Part shown: in pieces, positions 35,796-44,525 of the stretch | Layout of the letters: every line of letters starts with the position of its first letter | How positions within the stretch are numbered: the stretch's first letter is position 1 | Assembly (NCBI GenBank): GCA_020344055.1 | Contig: CP070813.1 | Coordinates: 870,196-922,595 of the forward strand | Source: Candidatus Zixiibacteriota bacterium | GTDB taxonomy: Bacteria; Zixibacteria; MSB-5A5; UBA10806 | Direction: 5' to 3' | DNA: 52,400 bases | Notes under the pieces: model-generated | Seen by the model: only the letters and a program-made list of their open reading frames with translations | Database searches by the model: none | What the model was told of the DNA's origin: nothing | Translations under genes and position numbers: made by a program

Positions 35796-38177
35796 ATGTT
35801 AAAAAATTATCTAAAGATTGCTTTCCGTAATTTATATAAAAACAAGCTTTACTCCATTATCAATATCGTCGGGCTGGGAATATCTATAGCCCTTTGCGTG
35901 GCAGCGTATGTAAACCACGAATTCAGCCGGAGCTTTAATTCCATGTATGAAAACAGAAGCCAATTATATCTTGTTAACAGCTACAAGATACAGGACAATG
36001 AGCGGCTGGAATACTCCAATATCCCGATTCCCATGACGCCCGCCATAAAGAATGATATCGCCGGGATTGAAAAAATCTGCAGAGTCACGACGGGGAGCGG
36101 TACTCTGAGATTCGAGGATAAAATATTTAACGAATTTTTTTACTACGTCGATGAAAAATTTCTGGAGCTGTTCCCGCTCTCTACGTTGGCGGGAGCCTCC
36201 GACGCTCTCACGGAAAAAAACAATATTGTTATTACCGATGAACTCGCAAAGAAATATTTTGACGATGGAGAGGCCGTCGGCAAACAATTGATTTTCAGCC
36301 GGGATGGGGATAAGGAATACGAATTTATTGTAGGCGCGGTAATCCCCGCGCCCCCGATGAACTCCTGTTTGCAAATGGACGCCATTTTACCATACGACAG
36401 GCTGAAAGATATTGCTGAATTCGATCTACTCGGCTGGGATATGTGGGCCGCGGCGACGGTGGTGCAGATAAAAGACGAATCCAACGTGCGTCCAATTGAA
36501 CAGCAACTTCAGGGTTACGTTCAACAGGCTAATGAGGCCAATCCTGATTGGCTGGTAAACGGATTTTACCTGCTGCCGCTGAATGAGCTGGCCTCGGTTT
36601 CCCGCGAACTCAGGGGAGATCCTTTCCGCCCGGGAATGCATCCCGCCGCCATCATCGCGCCCTCGGTAACGGCAATATTGATATTACTTCTGGCCTGCTT
36701 CAACTTCATTAACACCTCCATCGCTTTCGCCTCCAGACGGCTCAAGGAAATCGGCATCCGCAAGGTAACCGGCGGCACGCGCAAACAATTGATAATCCAA
36801 TTCATGGGAGAAAACCTGCTGTTGTGCCTGATAGCGTTGCTTCTCGCCTGCGCGCTGGCAGAGGTCTTCGTTCCCGCCTACGACAGCCTCTGGCCGGAAA
36901 TTTCCCTCTCCATGAATTATTCGGAAAACCTCGGGATTGTCGGCGCCCTGGTCGGGCTGTTGATATTCACCGGCCTGGCGGCCGGCTTTTATCCCGCATT
37001 TTATATAAGCGGATTCAAACCCGCCACCATACTTAAGGGAAAGCAAAGCATAGGCGGTATAAATGTACTGATTAAAGTACTGCTTACCTTCCAGTTTTCG
37101 CTCGCCATTACGGTCATAATCGCCGCCGTTATTTTCAACAAGAACGCGTCTTTTATAAAGAATTTCGATCCCGGTTTTACCAAAGAAAATATTCTGGTCG
37201 TACCGGTTCGAGGCGAAGGAAATTACCGCTTATTAAAAACTACCATCGAGAATCACCCGGATATCACAGGCATCGGCGGTTCCCGGCACCTGATGGGTCG
37301 AGTCTGGGCCGGAGTCGATATCGAGACCGAGAAAGGCAAGGACGTTATCTGGTATATGGAGATCGGCGAAAATTATTTTGAGACCGCGGGTTTCAAGCTC
37401 TCCGAAGGTCGCAGCTTTGACTACGGCCTGAAAACCGAAATCAATAACTCAACTATCGTTAATGAAACCTTCATGGAGGAATTAGGATGGACTTCTCATC
37501 AGGATAAACGTATCAAATTTATCTATGAGGATTCGGTTAAAGAATGCAACGTTATCGGGGTCGTAAGGGATTTTCATATTAACGGCGTTGCCACCAGATT
37601 AACTCCCATAGCGTTACGCCTGGGCCCCGAAGAAAGGTACTGGCATCTCTCGTTAAAATACAAACCGGACAAACTCCCGGAGGTATCGGCGTACATTCAG
37701 GACACCTGGAAAAGGCTTTTCCCGCATTTGCCCTATGACGCTCGCTTTCAGGAAGAAATCATGGAGGACGATACGCAGACGAACCGGAGCATAAGACTGG
37801 TGTTTGTATATATAGCCATAATGGCCGTTTCAATCGCCGCCATGGGGCTGTTCGCTCTGGTTTCTTTAAATATAACCAGAAGAATAAAAGAGATCGGAAT
37901 TCGAAAAGTACTGGGAGCCACCGTGGCGAATATCGGCGCCATCATCTCAAAAGAGTTCATAATCCTCTTTCTCGTTGGCAGCATCCTGGCCTCGGTTATG
38001 GCCTACTTCATGCTCGATACCATGATGGCCAGTATCTGGGCATATTACACCGATTTCGGAATTTTCCCGTTTTTCGTCGCCGCCATTCTGGCTTTCATTA
38101 TCGGCTCCTTGACGGTCGGCTATCAGGTCTACTCGGCGGCGGCGGCAAATCCGGTCAATTCCCTCAGGGACGAATAA
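35796..38177 (+). CDS. Double FtsX-type ABC permease 9 of 9
   Basis: A 793-residue double permease and the most divergent member. After the first helix the family SYDRFH segment is lost (FSRSFNSMYENRSQLYLV). The first coupling motif is RLKEIGIRKVTGGTRK, the second RIKEIGIRKVLGATVA, and the tail is ANPVNSLRDE. The end of the second half has an extra aromatic stretch (MASIWAYYTDFGIFPFFV). It is followed after 51 bases by the second ATPase, with which it may pair specifically. Confidence 0.9.
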   Translation: MLKNYLKIAFRNLYKNKLYSIINIVGLGISIALCVAAYVNHEFSRSFNSMYENRSQLYLVNSYKIQDNERLEYSNIPIPMTPAIKNDIAGIEKICRVTTGSGTLRFEDKIFNEFFYYVDEKFLELFPLSTLAGASDALTEKNNIVITDELAKKYFDDGEAVGKQLIFSRDGDKEYEFIVGAVIPAPPMNSCLQMDAILPYDRLKDIAEFDLLGWDMWAAATVVQIKDESNVRPIEQQLQGYVQQANEANPDWLVNGFYLLPLNELASVSRELRGDPFRPGMHPAAIIAPSVTAILILLLACFNFINTSIAFASRRLKEIGIRKVTGGTRKQLIIQFMGENLLLCLIALLLACALAEVFVPAYDSLWPEISLSMNYSENLGIVGALVGLLIFTGLAAGFYPAFYISGFKPATILKGKQSIGGINVLIKVLLTFQFSLAITVIIAAVIFNKNASFIKNFDPGFTKENILVVPVRGEGNYRLLKTTIENHPDITGIGGSRHLMGRVWAGVDIETEKGKDVIWYMEIGENYFETAGFKLSEGRSFDYGLKTEINNSTIVNETFMEELGWTSHQDKRIKFIYEDSVKECNVIGVVRDFHINGVATRLTPIALRLGPEERYWHLSLKYKPDKLPEVSAYIQDTWKRLFPHLPYDARFQEEIMEDDTQTNRSIRLVFVYIAIMAVSIAAMGLFALVSLNITRRIKEIGIRKVLGATVANIGAIISKEFIILFLVGSILASVMAYFMLDTMMASIWAYYTDFGIFPFFVAAILAFIIGSLTVGYQVYSAAAANPVNSLRDE

Positions 38178-38228
38178 CGACAGGAAATCGTAAATCTCGA
38201 ATTGAAACTTTACAAAGGATTTAACAGC

Positions 38229-38891
38229 ATGATAGATTTAAAAAACGTTTCCAAATGCTATACCACCGGCAAAGTCAATACCTATGTCTTGCAGAAGATA
38301 AACCTCGAGATCAATGAAGGAGAGTTCGTAACCATCATGGGGCCCTCCGGCGCCGGCAAATCGACTCTCCTGAATATAATCGGGATGCTGGATGAGATGT
38401 CCGAGGGGAAATATCATTTTCTCGGGGAATCGGTGCATAAGTTGAACGAGAGAAAAAGAGTCGACCTTTATAAGCAGTTTATCGGATTCATTTTCCAGAG
38501 CTATCACCTTATCGACGAATTAACCGTCTATGAGAATTTAGATACTCCCCTTATCTATAAAAAAATAAAAAGCTCTCAGCGCAAAAGCATGGTATGCGAT
38601 ACCCTCGACAGGTTCCAGATAGTCGGGAAAAAAGACCTTTTCCCGAACCAGTTGTCCGGCGGCCAGCAGCAGCTGGTCGGTATCGCCAGGGCCATCATCG
38701 CCGAGCCCAAACTGCTATTGGCCGACGAACCTACCGGAAACCTGCATTCCGAGCAGGGTAAGGAGATCATGGATCTGTTGAAAAAGCTCAACGACGAGGG
38801 TACAACCATTCTCCAGGTAACCCACTCGGAGAAAAACGCGGCCTACGGAAACAGGATTGTAAAGCTTCTGGACGGCTGGATAGAGAACTAA
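38229..38891 (+). CDS. MacB/LolD-type ABC ATPase with altered signature and D-loop
   Basis: A 220-residue ATPase. Walker A GPSGAGKST, Q-loop FQSYHLI, Walker B LLLADEPTGN and H-loop VTHSE are normal. Two positions are not. The residue after the signature LSGGQQQ is Leu where Arg is usual (QQQLVGIARA), and the D-loop reads NLHS instead of NLDS (His codon 38745-38747). The D-loop Asp takes part in communication between the two ATP sites, so turnover may be slow, or the protein may need a heterodimer partner such as the ATPase at 15780. A TTG at 38202 would add 9 residues, but AAGGAT at 38215-38220 favours ATG 38229. It is the last gene of the operon. Confidence 0.9.
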   Translation: MIDLKNVSKCYTTGKVNTYVLQKINLEINEGEFVTIMGPSGAGKSTLLNIIGMLDEMSEGKYHFLGESVHKLNERKRVDLYKQFIGFIFQSYHLIDELTVYENLDTPLIYKKIKSSQRKSMVCDTLDRFQIVGKKDLFPNQLSGGQQQLVGIARAIIAEPKLLLADEPTGNLHSEQGKEIMDLLKKLNDEGTTILQVTHSEKNAAYGNRIVKLLDGWIEN

Positions 38892-39014
38892 GCCTTTCAT
38901 TATGGCTCTATTAAAATGCCGGTTTAATATCCATCTTCTGTATCCGGCTGGGGGATATACATAATTTATGAAATGTTATAATATTCATAAAAGGCGAAAA
39001 ATGTATAATAAGAG
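38892..39014. repeat. Convergent gap with two inverted repeats
   Basis: This 123-base space lies between the end of the rightward ATPase operon and the end of the leftward T6SS operon. GCCGG (38918-38922) with CCGGC (38944-38948), and TTTATGAA (38965-38972) with TTCATAAA (38984-38991), are perfect inverted repeats. Neither has a clear T-run directly after it, so they are weak terminator candidates for the two converging transcripts. Confidence 0.4.
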
Positions 39015-39965
39015 TTATCTCAAAGATTCTATCTGCGTTTCGAAGCTCTTTAATTTCTTTTCGTTATAGCTGCCCAGCCACTGGAAAATGCTCACCAGAA
39101 TTATCACAATTATCAAAACGGCCATCGTGAAATAGATATAGTTGCCCCTGCTCTTGCTGAAAATAAAAAACATGTATCTGGGCACTTTAACGATTCCGGT
39201 GACAAACTGAATCAGGTTCGACAGAATTCGCTTCAGACGATCGGCGATCGGTAGCTCGGCCTTGAGATAACCCATTTCATGAAGAATGCCCTGATATATC
39301 AGACTCGAAGCGGCCATCCTGGAAAAGACGTTATACTCCAGGAGCTTATATTCGGGAGAGGTCTTATCCTGAAGCAGCACCTTATGATCCGATTTCAATT
39401 GACGCCGTCTTAAGGATAATAGCAATTTAGACGGTGGGATCTCCCGCAACTTATCCAGACTTTGATAGTAGGGATCATCCAGTATCATGGGATCGTTATT
39501 CAGATTCTGCATTTCGGAAACTTTACTCAGAAAATAATATCGCAACTCGCCTGATCGTTTGAGTATATCTTTGATAAAGAGGTTCGGCGCCAATTCCGAT
39601 TCCATAAAATCGAGATCCGATCTCTTCCCCCTGAGCTTCAGACAGAACCTGTAGGCCTCCTGAAACTGGGCCGACATGGGGATCAGAACCGGGAAAAAGG
39701 TGGCCAGGATATGGCAGGTGAAATACCTTATATCCGTGCCCCCGAAAGGAGTGGTAAAGGGCACTTTATCAAACTGCGTCACCAGGGTGTCGTCCACGCC
39801 TCTTATTATTTCCAGGTTATTCTGATCCCGGACCAGCTTCATATGGGCCAGTACGTTCTCAAAATAATTTATGAACTCTTCGGTCTCGAACTTGCCTCCT
39901 CTTTCATACTCATCAATATAGCCGAAGAGTATCGGAATCGCTTTATGCCTGTCTAATTCTCCCAT
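39015..39965 (-). CDS. Tail-anchored membrane protein of the T6SS operon (possible anchor component)
   Basis: A 316-residue protein with a soluble N-terminal part (about 1-270) that is helix-rich and charged. One strong membrane helix near the C-terminus (about 276-297, TMAVLIIVIILVSIFQWL) is followed by 19 mostly polar residues. The topology (cytoplasmic body, single C-terminal helix, short periplasmic tail) is that of TssL/DotU, and it occupies the position after tssK where tssL often sits. I cannot find convincing DotU sequence landmarks such as the conserved acidic pair and the WG segment, so it is either a very divergent TssL or an unrelated protein with the same job. It begins 11 bases after tssK ends and is the last gene of the operon. 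Confidence 0.5.
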   Translation of the reverse strand: MGELDRHKAIPILFGYIDEYERGGKFETEEFINYFENVLAHMKLVRDQNNLEIIRGVDDTLVTQFDKVPFTTPFGGTDIRYFTCHILATFFPVLIPMSAQFQEAYRFCLKLRGKRSDLDFMESELAPNLFIKDILKRSGELRYYFLSKVSEMQNLNNDPMILDDPYYQSLDKLREIPPSKLLLSLRRRQLKSDHKVLLQDKTSPEYKLLEYNVFSRMAASSLIYQGILHEMGYLKAELPIADRLKRILSNLIQFVTGIVKVPRYMFFIFSKSRGNYIYFTMAVLIIVIILVSIFQWLGSYNEKKLKSFETQIESLR

Positions 39966-39976
39966 ATCGATCCCAT

Positions 39977-41422
39977 CTAATAAACATATATCGCAAGATT
40001 CTCGCTGTTGACACTGGAGAGCGCTTGCGGATTAAAGTTTCCTCTAAGATTCAAATTAACGACATTCAACGACTGACTCTTAAGATCCTCCATGGGCTTA
40101 AGAATGAGATTTTCCGGTGACGATTCGGCGTCAACATAGACGGGGTCCATTCTGCCGGGAGTATCGTTCTCGTTGATGCCCACCTTGACCATGATATACC
40201 TGTAATCGACCCCGCTGAACAAATCTTTCTTGATCGTAGCTATTATATCGCGGGTGACGATATTATTCAGTCCCATAATCTTTATGGTCAGGCCGTCCCT
40301 TTCGGGCTGCGTATCCAAAGAGCTGAAAGATTGCAGCATGTAGTCCTTCTGGCGATAGTGAAGTACCTTGCCCGCTTGAGGCAAGACCCCCGCCAGATCG
40401 GTGATCAGATTTATAAATTCCACGAAATTATTCATAAGTAATATCAGGGATTTGACCGTGGGGCCGATTTCCTGGTGGTTGTACCTGGTATTGGTAAAGG
40501 CTGTCAGCCCTTCCATAAATTTGATATACAGTTCGTTCTCGGCATATTTCTTTTTCAGCATTCCGGCGGCGTCTCCGTACGTTTCCAGCATGGATTCCAC
40601 AGTGCCCAGAATTTCCTTATAATAAAGGACAAAGTGATAGGGGGAAACAGGCAGATCCGGCCTGGGATGTATTTTCAACACGGAACCCAGCTTGATCGAT
40701 AGCTCCGATAAGATATCCTGAAACAGCGTATGTTCCGGCCCGAACCTGCCGCCTTCGCCCTGGGAGGCGGCCACAAAAGCCTTGTATCCGTTCAGGGCGC
40801 CCTGACGGGCCTGAGTCAGGATCCCCTTAGTTCTGTGGCAATAATCGGATAGGGCGGGATGCGCCCCGATTATGGAGCATGGCGGTATGAAATCCAGAGA
40901 AAGATCCGGTTTTTCCTGGCTAAAAATAATTTCGCCGATTTTCAGGCAATCCGCCGGGTCGATATCGGCGGCCTCGCCCACGATCAGGCGATAATCGAAA
41001 CACTTGTAGGGATACTTCGTGGAGAGGTTTCCCTCGGCGGGCATGCCGATATTTTTTTTCAGGCCGCTGGCATAGATATAAACCGGAATACTGCCGGAAC
41101 CGCCGGTTATTATCGGCTCGGTTTTCACTCCTTCTTCCGATTCTCCGTCGACCTGTATTATCTTACCGCTGGCGGTAATGCCGTAGCACCTGGAAAGAAC
41201 CACCACCCAATTCTGCCCGTCATGGTCTATACGCAAATCGAACGATGGAGCCGACATATCCGCCGGCCGGGTGAGCCCGTAGAAAACGGGATTATTCCTG
41301 ATAGCCCATCGAGTCAGATTATCAAAATACTCCTCCTGCTCGTTGAAATGTATAGATTTAATCATCATGCCGTCTTGCCAATTGACGGACAGCAGCTTTC
41401 CGGATTTTCTCAAATTTTCCAT
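39977..41422 (-). CDS. tssK: T6SS baseplate adaptor TssK
   Basis: A 481-residue protein, slightly longer than usual. The N-terminus contains the TssK hallmark W-Q-D-G-M-x(4)-HF (NWQDGMMIKSIHFNEQ), followed by a beta-rich shoulder with the typical IPPCSIIGAHPAL stretch near residue 185. A helical middle part (about 220-360) and a C-terminal head domain follow. TssK links the baseplate wedges (TssE, TssF, TssG) to the envelope complex. The protein resembles the Bacteroidota type more than the proteobacterial type (my judgement from pattern, not a search). It lies between tssG and the tail-anchored protein gene. Confidence 0.88.
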   Translation of the reverse strand: MENLRKSGKLLSVNWQDGMMIKSIHFNEQEEYFDNLTRWAIRNNPVFYGLTRPADMSAPSFDLRIDHDGQNWVVVLSRCYGITASGKIIQVDGESEEGVKTEPIITGGSGSIPVYIYASGLKKNIGMPAEGNLSTKYPYKCFDYRLIVGEAADIDPADCLKIGEIIFSQEKPDLSLDFIPPCSIIGAHPALSDYCHRTKGILTQARQGALNGYKAFVAASQGEGGRFGPEHTLFQDILSELSIKLGSVLKIHPRPDLPVSPYHFVLYYKEILGTVESMLETYGDAAGMLKKKYAENELYIKFMEGLTAFTNTRYNHQEIGPTVKSLILLMNNFVEFINLITDLAGVLPQAGKVLHYRQKDYMLQSFSSLDTQPERDGLTIKIMGLNNIVTRDIIATIKKDLFSGVDYRYIMVKVGINENDTPGRMDPVYVDAESSPENLILKPMEDLKSQSLNVVNLNLRGNFNPQALSSVNSENLAIYVY

Positions 41423-41488
41423 TTTCCCAGCGTCGCTTTTAAATTTACGTTTTCTGTTTAATTAAAATAGACAGCCCGGGAAACACTG

Positions 41489-42415
41489 TCAACCCCTTTC
41501 ACGTTCACCCGGATTCATGGAGGTGCTAAAACCAAGATATGAATTCCCGCACGTAAAATCTATTCCCACGCTATCAGGATCAATGGTGGTTTCGAATCGG
41601 CCCAAATAAAACGGCAGGGCGTATCTGCAAATATCCTCGAGAATCTCTCGATCCTCGGTAATCTTTATCGCCTTCTGGACATCTTCCGGCCCTTGAAGCT
41701 GAAAACTCAGCTCCAGTTCCGGTTTTTCGCTCTCGAACCTATCGCCCAGAAACAGATCTTCGCCCAGGCTGGTCTCGCTTCCCAGCCCCTTTACGGCGTC
41801 CGGCGGGATTGCCATTTTCAGATTTCCCAGGATTTCAGCGTTAACTTTCAACCCGGTCAACGATTCCAGGAAGACCCGGAGCGCCCCTTCGGTCCCCTGA
41901 AATCTGGACAGGCGGGAAAGCATGAATCCCAGAGAAATTAAATTGGATTTGCTTGCTTCCCTCTCCGGGACGAAGAAAATGGAATTCAGATAGTCGATAA
42001 ATCGGGAGGATTGATAAACGCCGGCGTAAATATCCCTTATCCATTCCAGCCGGCAACGCATTTTCAAAAACATACTGTCGAAAATAGCGAACAGGTTTTT
42101 GGCGCCCTGGCGAGGATTATCTTCCCCGGAGAGGAAATCGCTCATCTGATCGGTGAAAAGATCGGGCAAAATATGACAGATCCCCGAAACCGCCGCTATA
42201 AGCGTTATCCTGCTGTCCTGATATATCGTGTCTCCCGCATGAGGCTGCTGCTCCAGAATTTCCCCCTTGAATCTGCTGAACTCCCCCTGAGGGAAAATAA
42301 AAATATTATTATCGGGAACTTCCCGCCGCCTCAGGAGGACGTAGGCCTCTTTTAAGGTCCTCGAACTCCCCCCGGGACGGGAACAGAAATCGGGCATTTT
42401 AAAAGGTTCAAACAT
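41489..42415 (-). CDS. tssG: T6SS baseplate wedge protein TssG
   Basis: A 308-residue protein. The central RLSRFQGTEGALRVFLESLTG segment (about 165-185) is the characteristic TssG stretch before the domain that contacts TssF, and the strand after it (LKVNAEIL) also fits. The C-terminal half has an acidic region and ends in GNSYLGFSTSMNPG. It is shorter than proteobacterial TssG. Its ATG overlaps the end of tssF by 8 bases, so the two wedge partners are translationally coupled. Confidence 0.8.
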   Translation of the reverse strand: MFEPFKMPDFCSRPGGSSRTLKEAYVLLRRREVPDNNIFIFPQGEFSRFKGEILEQQPHAGDTIYQDSRITLIAAVSGICHILPDLFTDQMSDFLSGEDNPRQGAKNLFAIFDSMFLKMRCRLEWIRDIYAGVYQSSRFIDYLNSIFFVPEREASKSNLISLGFMLSRLSRFQGTEGALRVFLESLTGLKVNAEILGNLKMAIPPDAVKGLGSETSLGEDLFLGDRFESEKPELELSFQLQGPEDVQKAIKITEDREILEDICRYALPFYLGRFETTIDPDSVGIDFTCGNSYLGFSTSMNPGERERG

Positions 42416-44162
42416 GTTCTCGATCGGCCAGCCTGGCCGTGACTATGGTGCCTACGGGGCTTCTTAACTTCAGGAATTTCTCCAGTCTCGATAAAAACAG
42501 CGATCTCTCCTCCGCCAGGTCGAAATTATAACCTCCCATATCCAGCTCCACCTCAATACATCCCCGCAGGATACCATCCCTTTCAACGGATGCGGTGGTG
42601 GCCCTGGCCGATATTATCCTCTTATCGAAAGCGATGGCCAGCGATTCAAAATCGGACGGAACAACCGCCCTGTTATAGGACTGCAAAACCCTGGGAAACA
42701 CCTTGATCATGTCAGCGAAAGACCTGGCGGAAGTCCCTCCTTTGGTGGTGGTGATATTGATAACGGACTCGACACCGGGATGAGGATTATAAAGAGAATT
42801 CAATAAACCGGGGCTTATACCGTTCGCGGTCTCGCCGGAAGAAACCCTATACGCCAGTGAAAACCGGTCGGGGACCTGGTCGCCCTCGGGAGGGATTACA
42901 TTCAGGCTGAATGTGCTTCCCTCGATTCGCGGGATGAAACTGAATTGCCTGCCGCCGTCTCCTGTCGAAGTATATATATTGGAGTAGCTGTGCCCGAGGT
43001 TGTCGTCCAGCGATACAATCTCATAAATCTCCCTGGCTTTATTCTGGGGTACGATTTCCATCGGACCCGGCCCATGATAGAAATAATTCTGCTTGACATA
43101 ATGGGCGTTTAACGCAACTACGCAATTGGTGGCCGCCAGTTCAAAACTCTTCATCTCCTGTGCCGGAATTTTCCTGTCGGATTCGATCTGTATCCAGTAA
43201 AGGGGTCCGAGGTTATCCAGCAGTTCGACGCTTGCCGGGGAAAGAACCCGGCGCAATGGTGAAGGAGTCGGCCCGATCCGGCCCTCCGCCAGATCAAAAA
43301 AATACTCCTGATATTCCTCCTGGTGTTCAAAGGGGTAATAATTATGGCCCCAGACAGAAAGCTCCGGAACCACACGCCCTTTTTGAATTTTGTTCAGCCT
43401 TTCTCGGCCGGGCACAACGGCGTCTCCGAAAACGCCGTCCGAATCGGTAAACCTCCATCGGCTCCACCTTAAATGCTCCAGCAATGCGGACGAAGCCTGA
43501 ACAAATATATCGCTCCGGGGAATGGCGGCATCCTGGCCCTTCGATCTGAGGCCGATATAAATATAATCCTTTTCCACCGGTATATCGGACGTTTTCTCCA
43601 CCTCGAAATTGCCCGAGAATTCGCTTCTTCCCTCCCATTCCGGGTTTGTCCATAATGTATTTATGCCGTCGCTATGAACCGAAAAGGCAAAGGCCGCCTC
43701 AACGGGATAAAGATCCTTCGGTTCCACGGGCGAGAAGTAGAAAGTTACGCTGGGCTGAATCGACGTGTTCACCCAGCAGGTTTCCGTCAGGATGTCCACG
43801 GTCGTCATGCTCGACCCGGTCGAAAATTTCAGGACGGTGGAAGCGGGAATGGGATGAAGCAACCCGTCAAAAAAAATGCGGCAGGCAAGATCCTTGATTA
43901 TTGTCTCGGAAACATTATTGATTTTGTCATTTATTTCCTTTAGCCTGAAGGCCATGGCCTTGAACATCATATGTACAACAGGATCTATCTGTTGCGGTGA
44001 CGTGGAAAATTCCGGCCAGACGCGGCGGGCGTCATCAAATAACCTCTCGAGAATCTCCTCCGCCGTTAATTGTTCAGCCCATTCTCCCTGGAAATGGCGT
44101 TCGATAATAATCCTCCGTAAGAGTTTTTTCCAATTTAAAGCTTTTACCTGTGGCTGTCTCAC
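42408..44162 (-). CDS. tssF: T6SS baseplate wedge protein TssF
   Basis: A 584-residue protein as drawn from GTG 44162. The segment IDPVVHMMFKAMAFRLKEINDKI...HPIPASTVLKF (about 55-115) is the TssF signature. The C-terminal part (VPSDFESLAIAFDKRIISARATT, then LRSPVGTIVTARL) matches the J-like domain of phage baseplates. The start is uncertain. GTG 44162 has no ribosome site and overlaps tssE by 89 bases. A perfect GGAGG at 44112-44116 is followed by ATT, ATT and ATC codons, of which ATC 44105 is best spaced and would give a start matching the usual family N-terminus. Two to three TssF subunits with one TssG form the wedge. Confidence 0.86.
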   Translation of the reverse strand: MRQPQVKALNWKKLLRRIIIERHFQGEWAEQLTAEEILERLFDDARRVWPEFSTSPQQIDPVVHMMFKAMAFRLKEINDKINNVSETIIKDLACRIFFDGLLHPIPASTVLKFSTGSSMTTVDILTETCWVNTSIQPSVTFYFSPVEPKDLYPVEAAFAFSVHSDGINTLWTNPEWEGRSEFSGNFEVEKTSDIPVEKDYIYIGLRSKGQDAAIPRSDIFVQASSALLEHLRWSRWRFTDSDGVFGDAVVPGRERLNKIQKGRVVPELSVWGHNYYPFEHQEEYQEYFFDLAEGRIGPTPSPLRRVLSPASVELLDNLGPLYWIQIESDRKIPAQEMKSFELAATNCVVALNAHYVKQNYFYHGPGPMEIVPQNKAREIYEIVSLDDNLGHSYSNIYTSTGDGGRQFSFIPRIEGSTFSLNVIPPEGDQVPDRFSLAYRVSSGETANGISPGLLNSLYNPHPGVESVINITTTKGGTSARSFADMIKVFPRVLQSYNRAVVPSDFESLAIAFDKRIISARATTASVERDGILRGCIEVELDMGGYNFDLAEERSLFLSRLEKFLKLRSPVGTIVTARLADREHV

Positions 44163-44493
44163 TGGCGCTTATTATGATCTTCAACGGCACTATCCCGGTT
44201 TTGTCGGGCTTCATCCCTCCCTGGACTTTGACCGAGACTTTTTCCAATCGAGGCTCGTTTCTTTCCAGGGCGGATCTGATGGTTTTCGCCAGATCCTCCT
44301 TAATGGTTTCCATCTCGACGAGGGCCTCGTCAGGACTCAGCTGATCGGTCCCGAACTCCGGGTCGCTCAGGGCCGAACCCTTGGGGGTTGAAATAATTAC
44401 TGAAACGATCCTGGTGATCGATTTGCTTAACGAGATGCTCTTGAATTTAGAACCGTCAAACCGTAGCGGCAGATCCAGATAAATGTCTTCCAT
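44074..44493 (-). CDS. tssE: T6SS baseplate protein TssE (gp25-like)
   Basis: A 139-residue gp25/lysozyme-like wedge protein that nucleates sheath assembly. ISTPKGSALSDPEFGTD and the invariant NEPRLEKVSV are both present, and the length is typical. The reading frame continues into the beginning of tssF. The overlap (at least 32 and up to 89 bases) implies coupled translation of the two baseplate genes. The initiator ATG at 44493 has only a weak ribosome site. Confidence 0.9.
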   Translation of the reverse strand: MEDIYLDLPLRFDGSKFKSISLSKSITRIVSVIISTPKGSALSDPEFGTDQLSPDEALVEMETIKEDLAKTIRSALERNEPRLEKVSVKVQGGMKPDKTGIVPLKIIISASETATGKSFKLEKTLTEDYYRTPFPGRMG

Positions 44494-44525
44494 ATTGACT
44501 CAATCGAAATATATAAGTTTAATAC

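Noticed and set aside
16462..38177. Repeat-type or CRISPR-like array
   Set aside because: The periodicity of about 2.4 kb comes from paralogous full-length permease genes, not from short repeats with spacers.
39015..39965. Firm naming as TssL
   Set aside because: The position and topology fit, but I could not see the conserved DotU residues, so no gene symbol was given.
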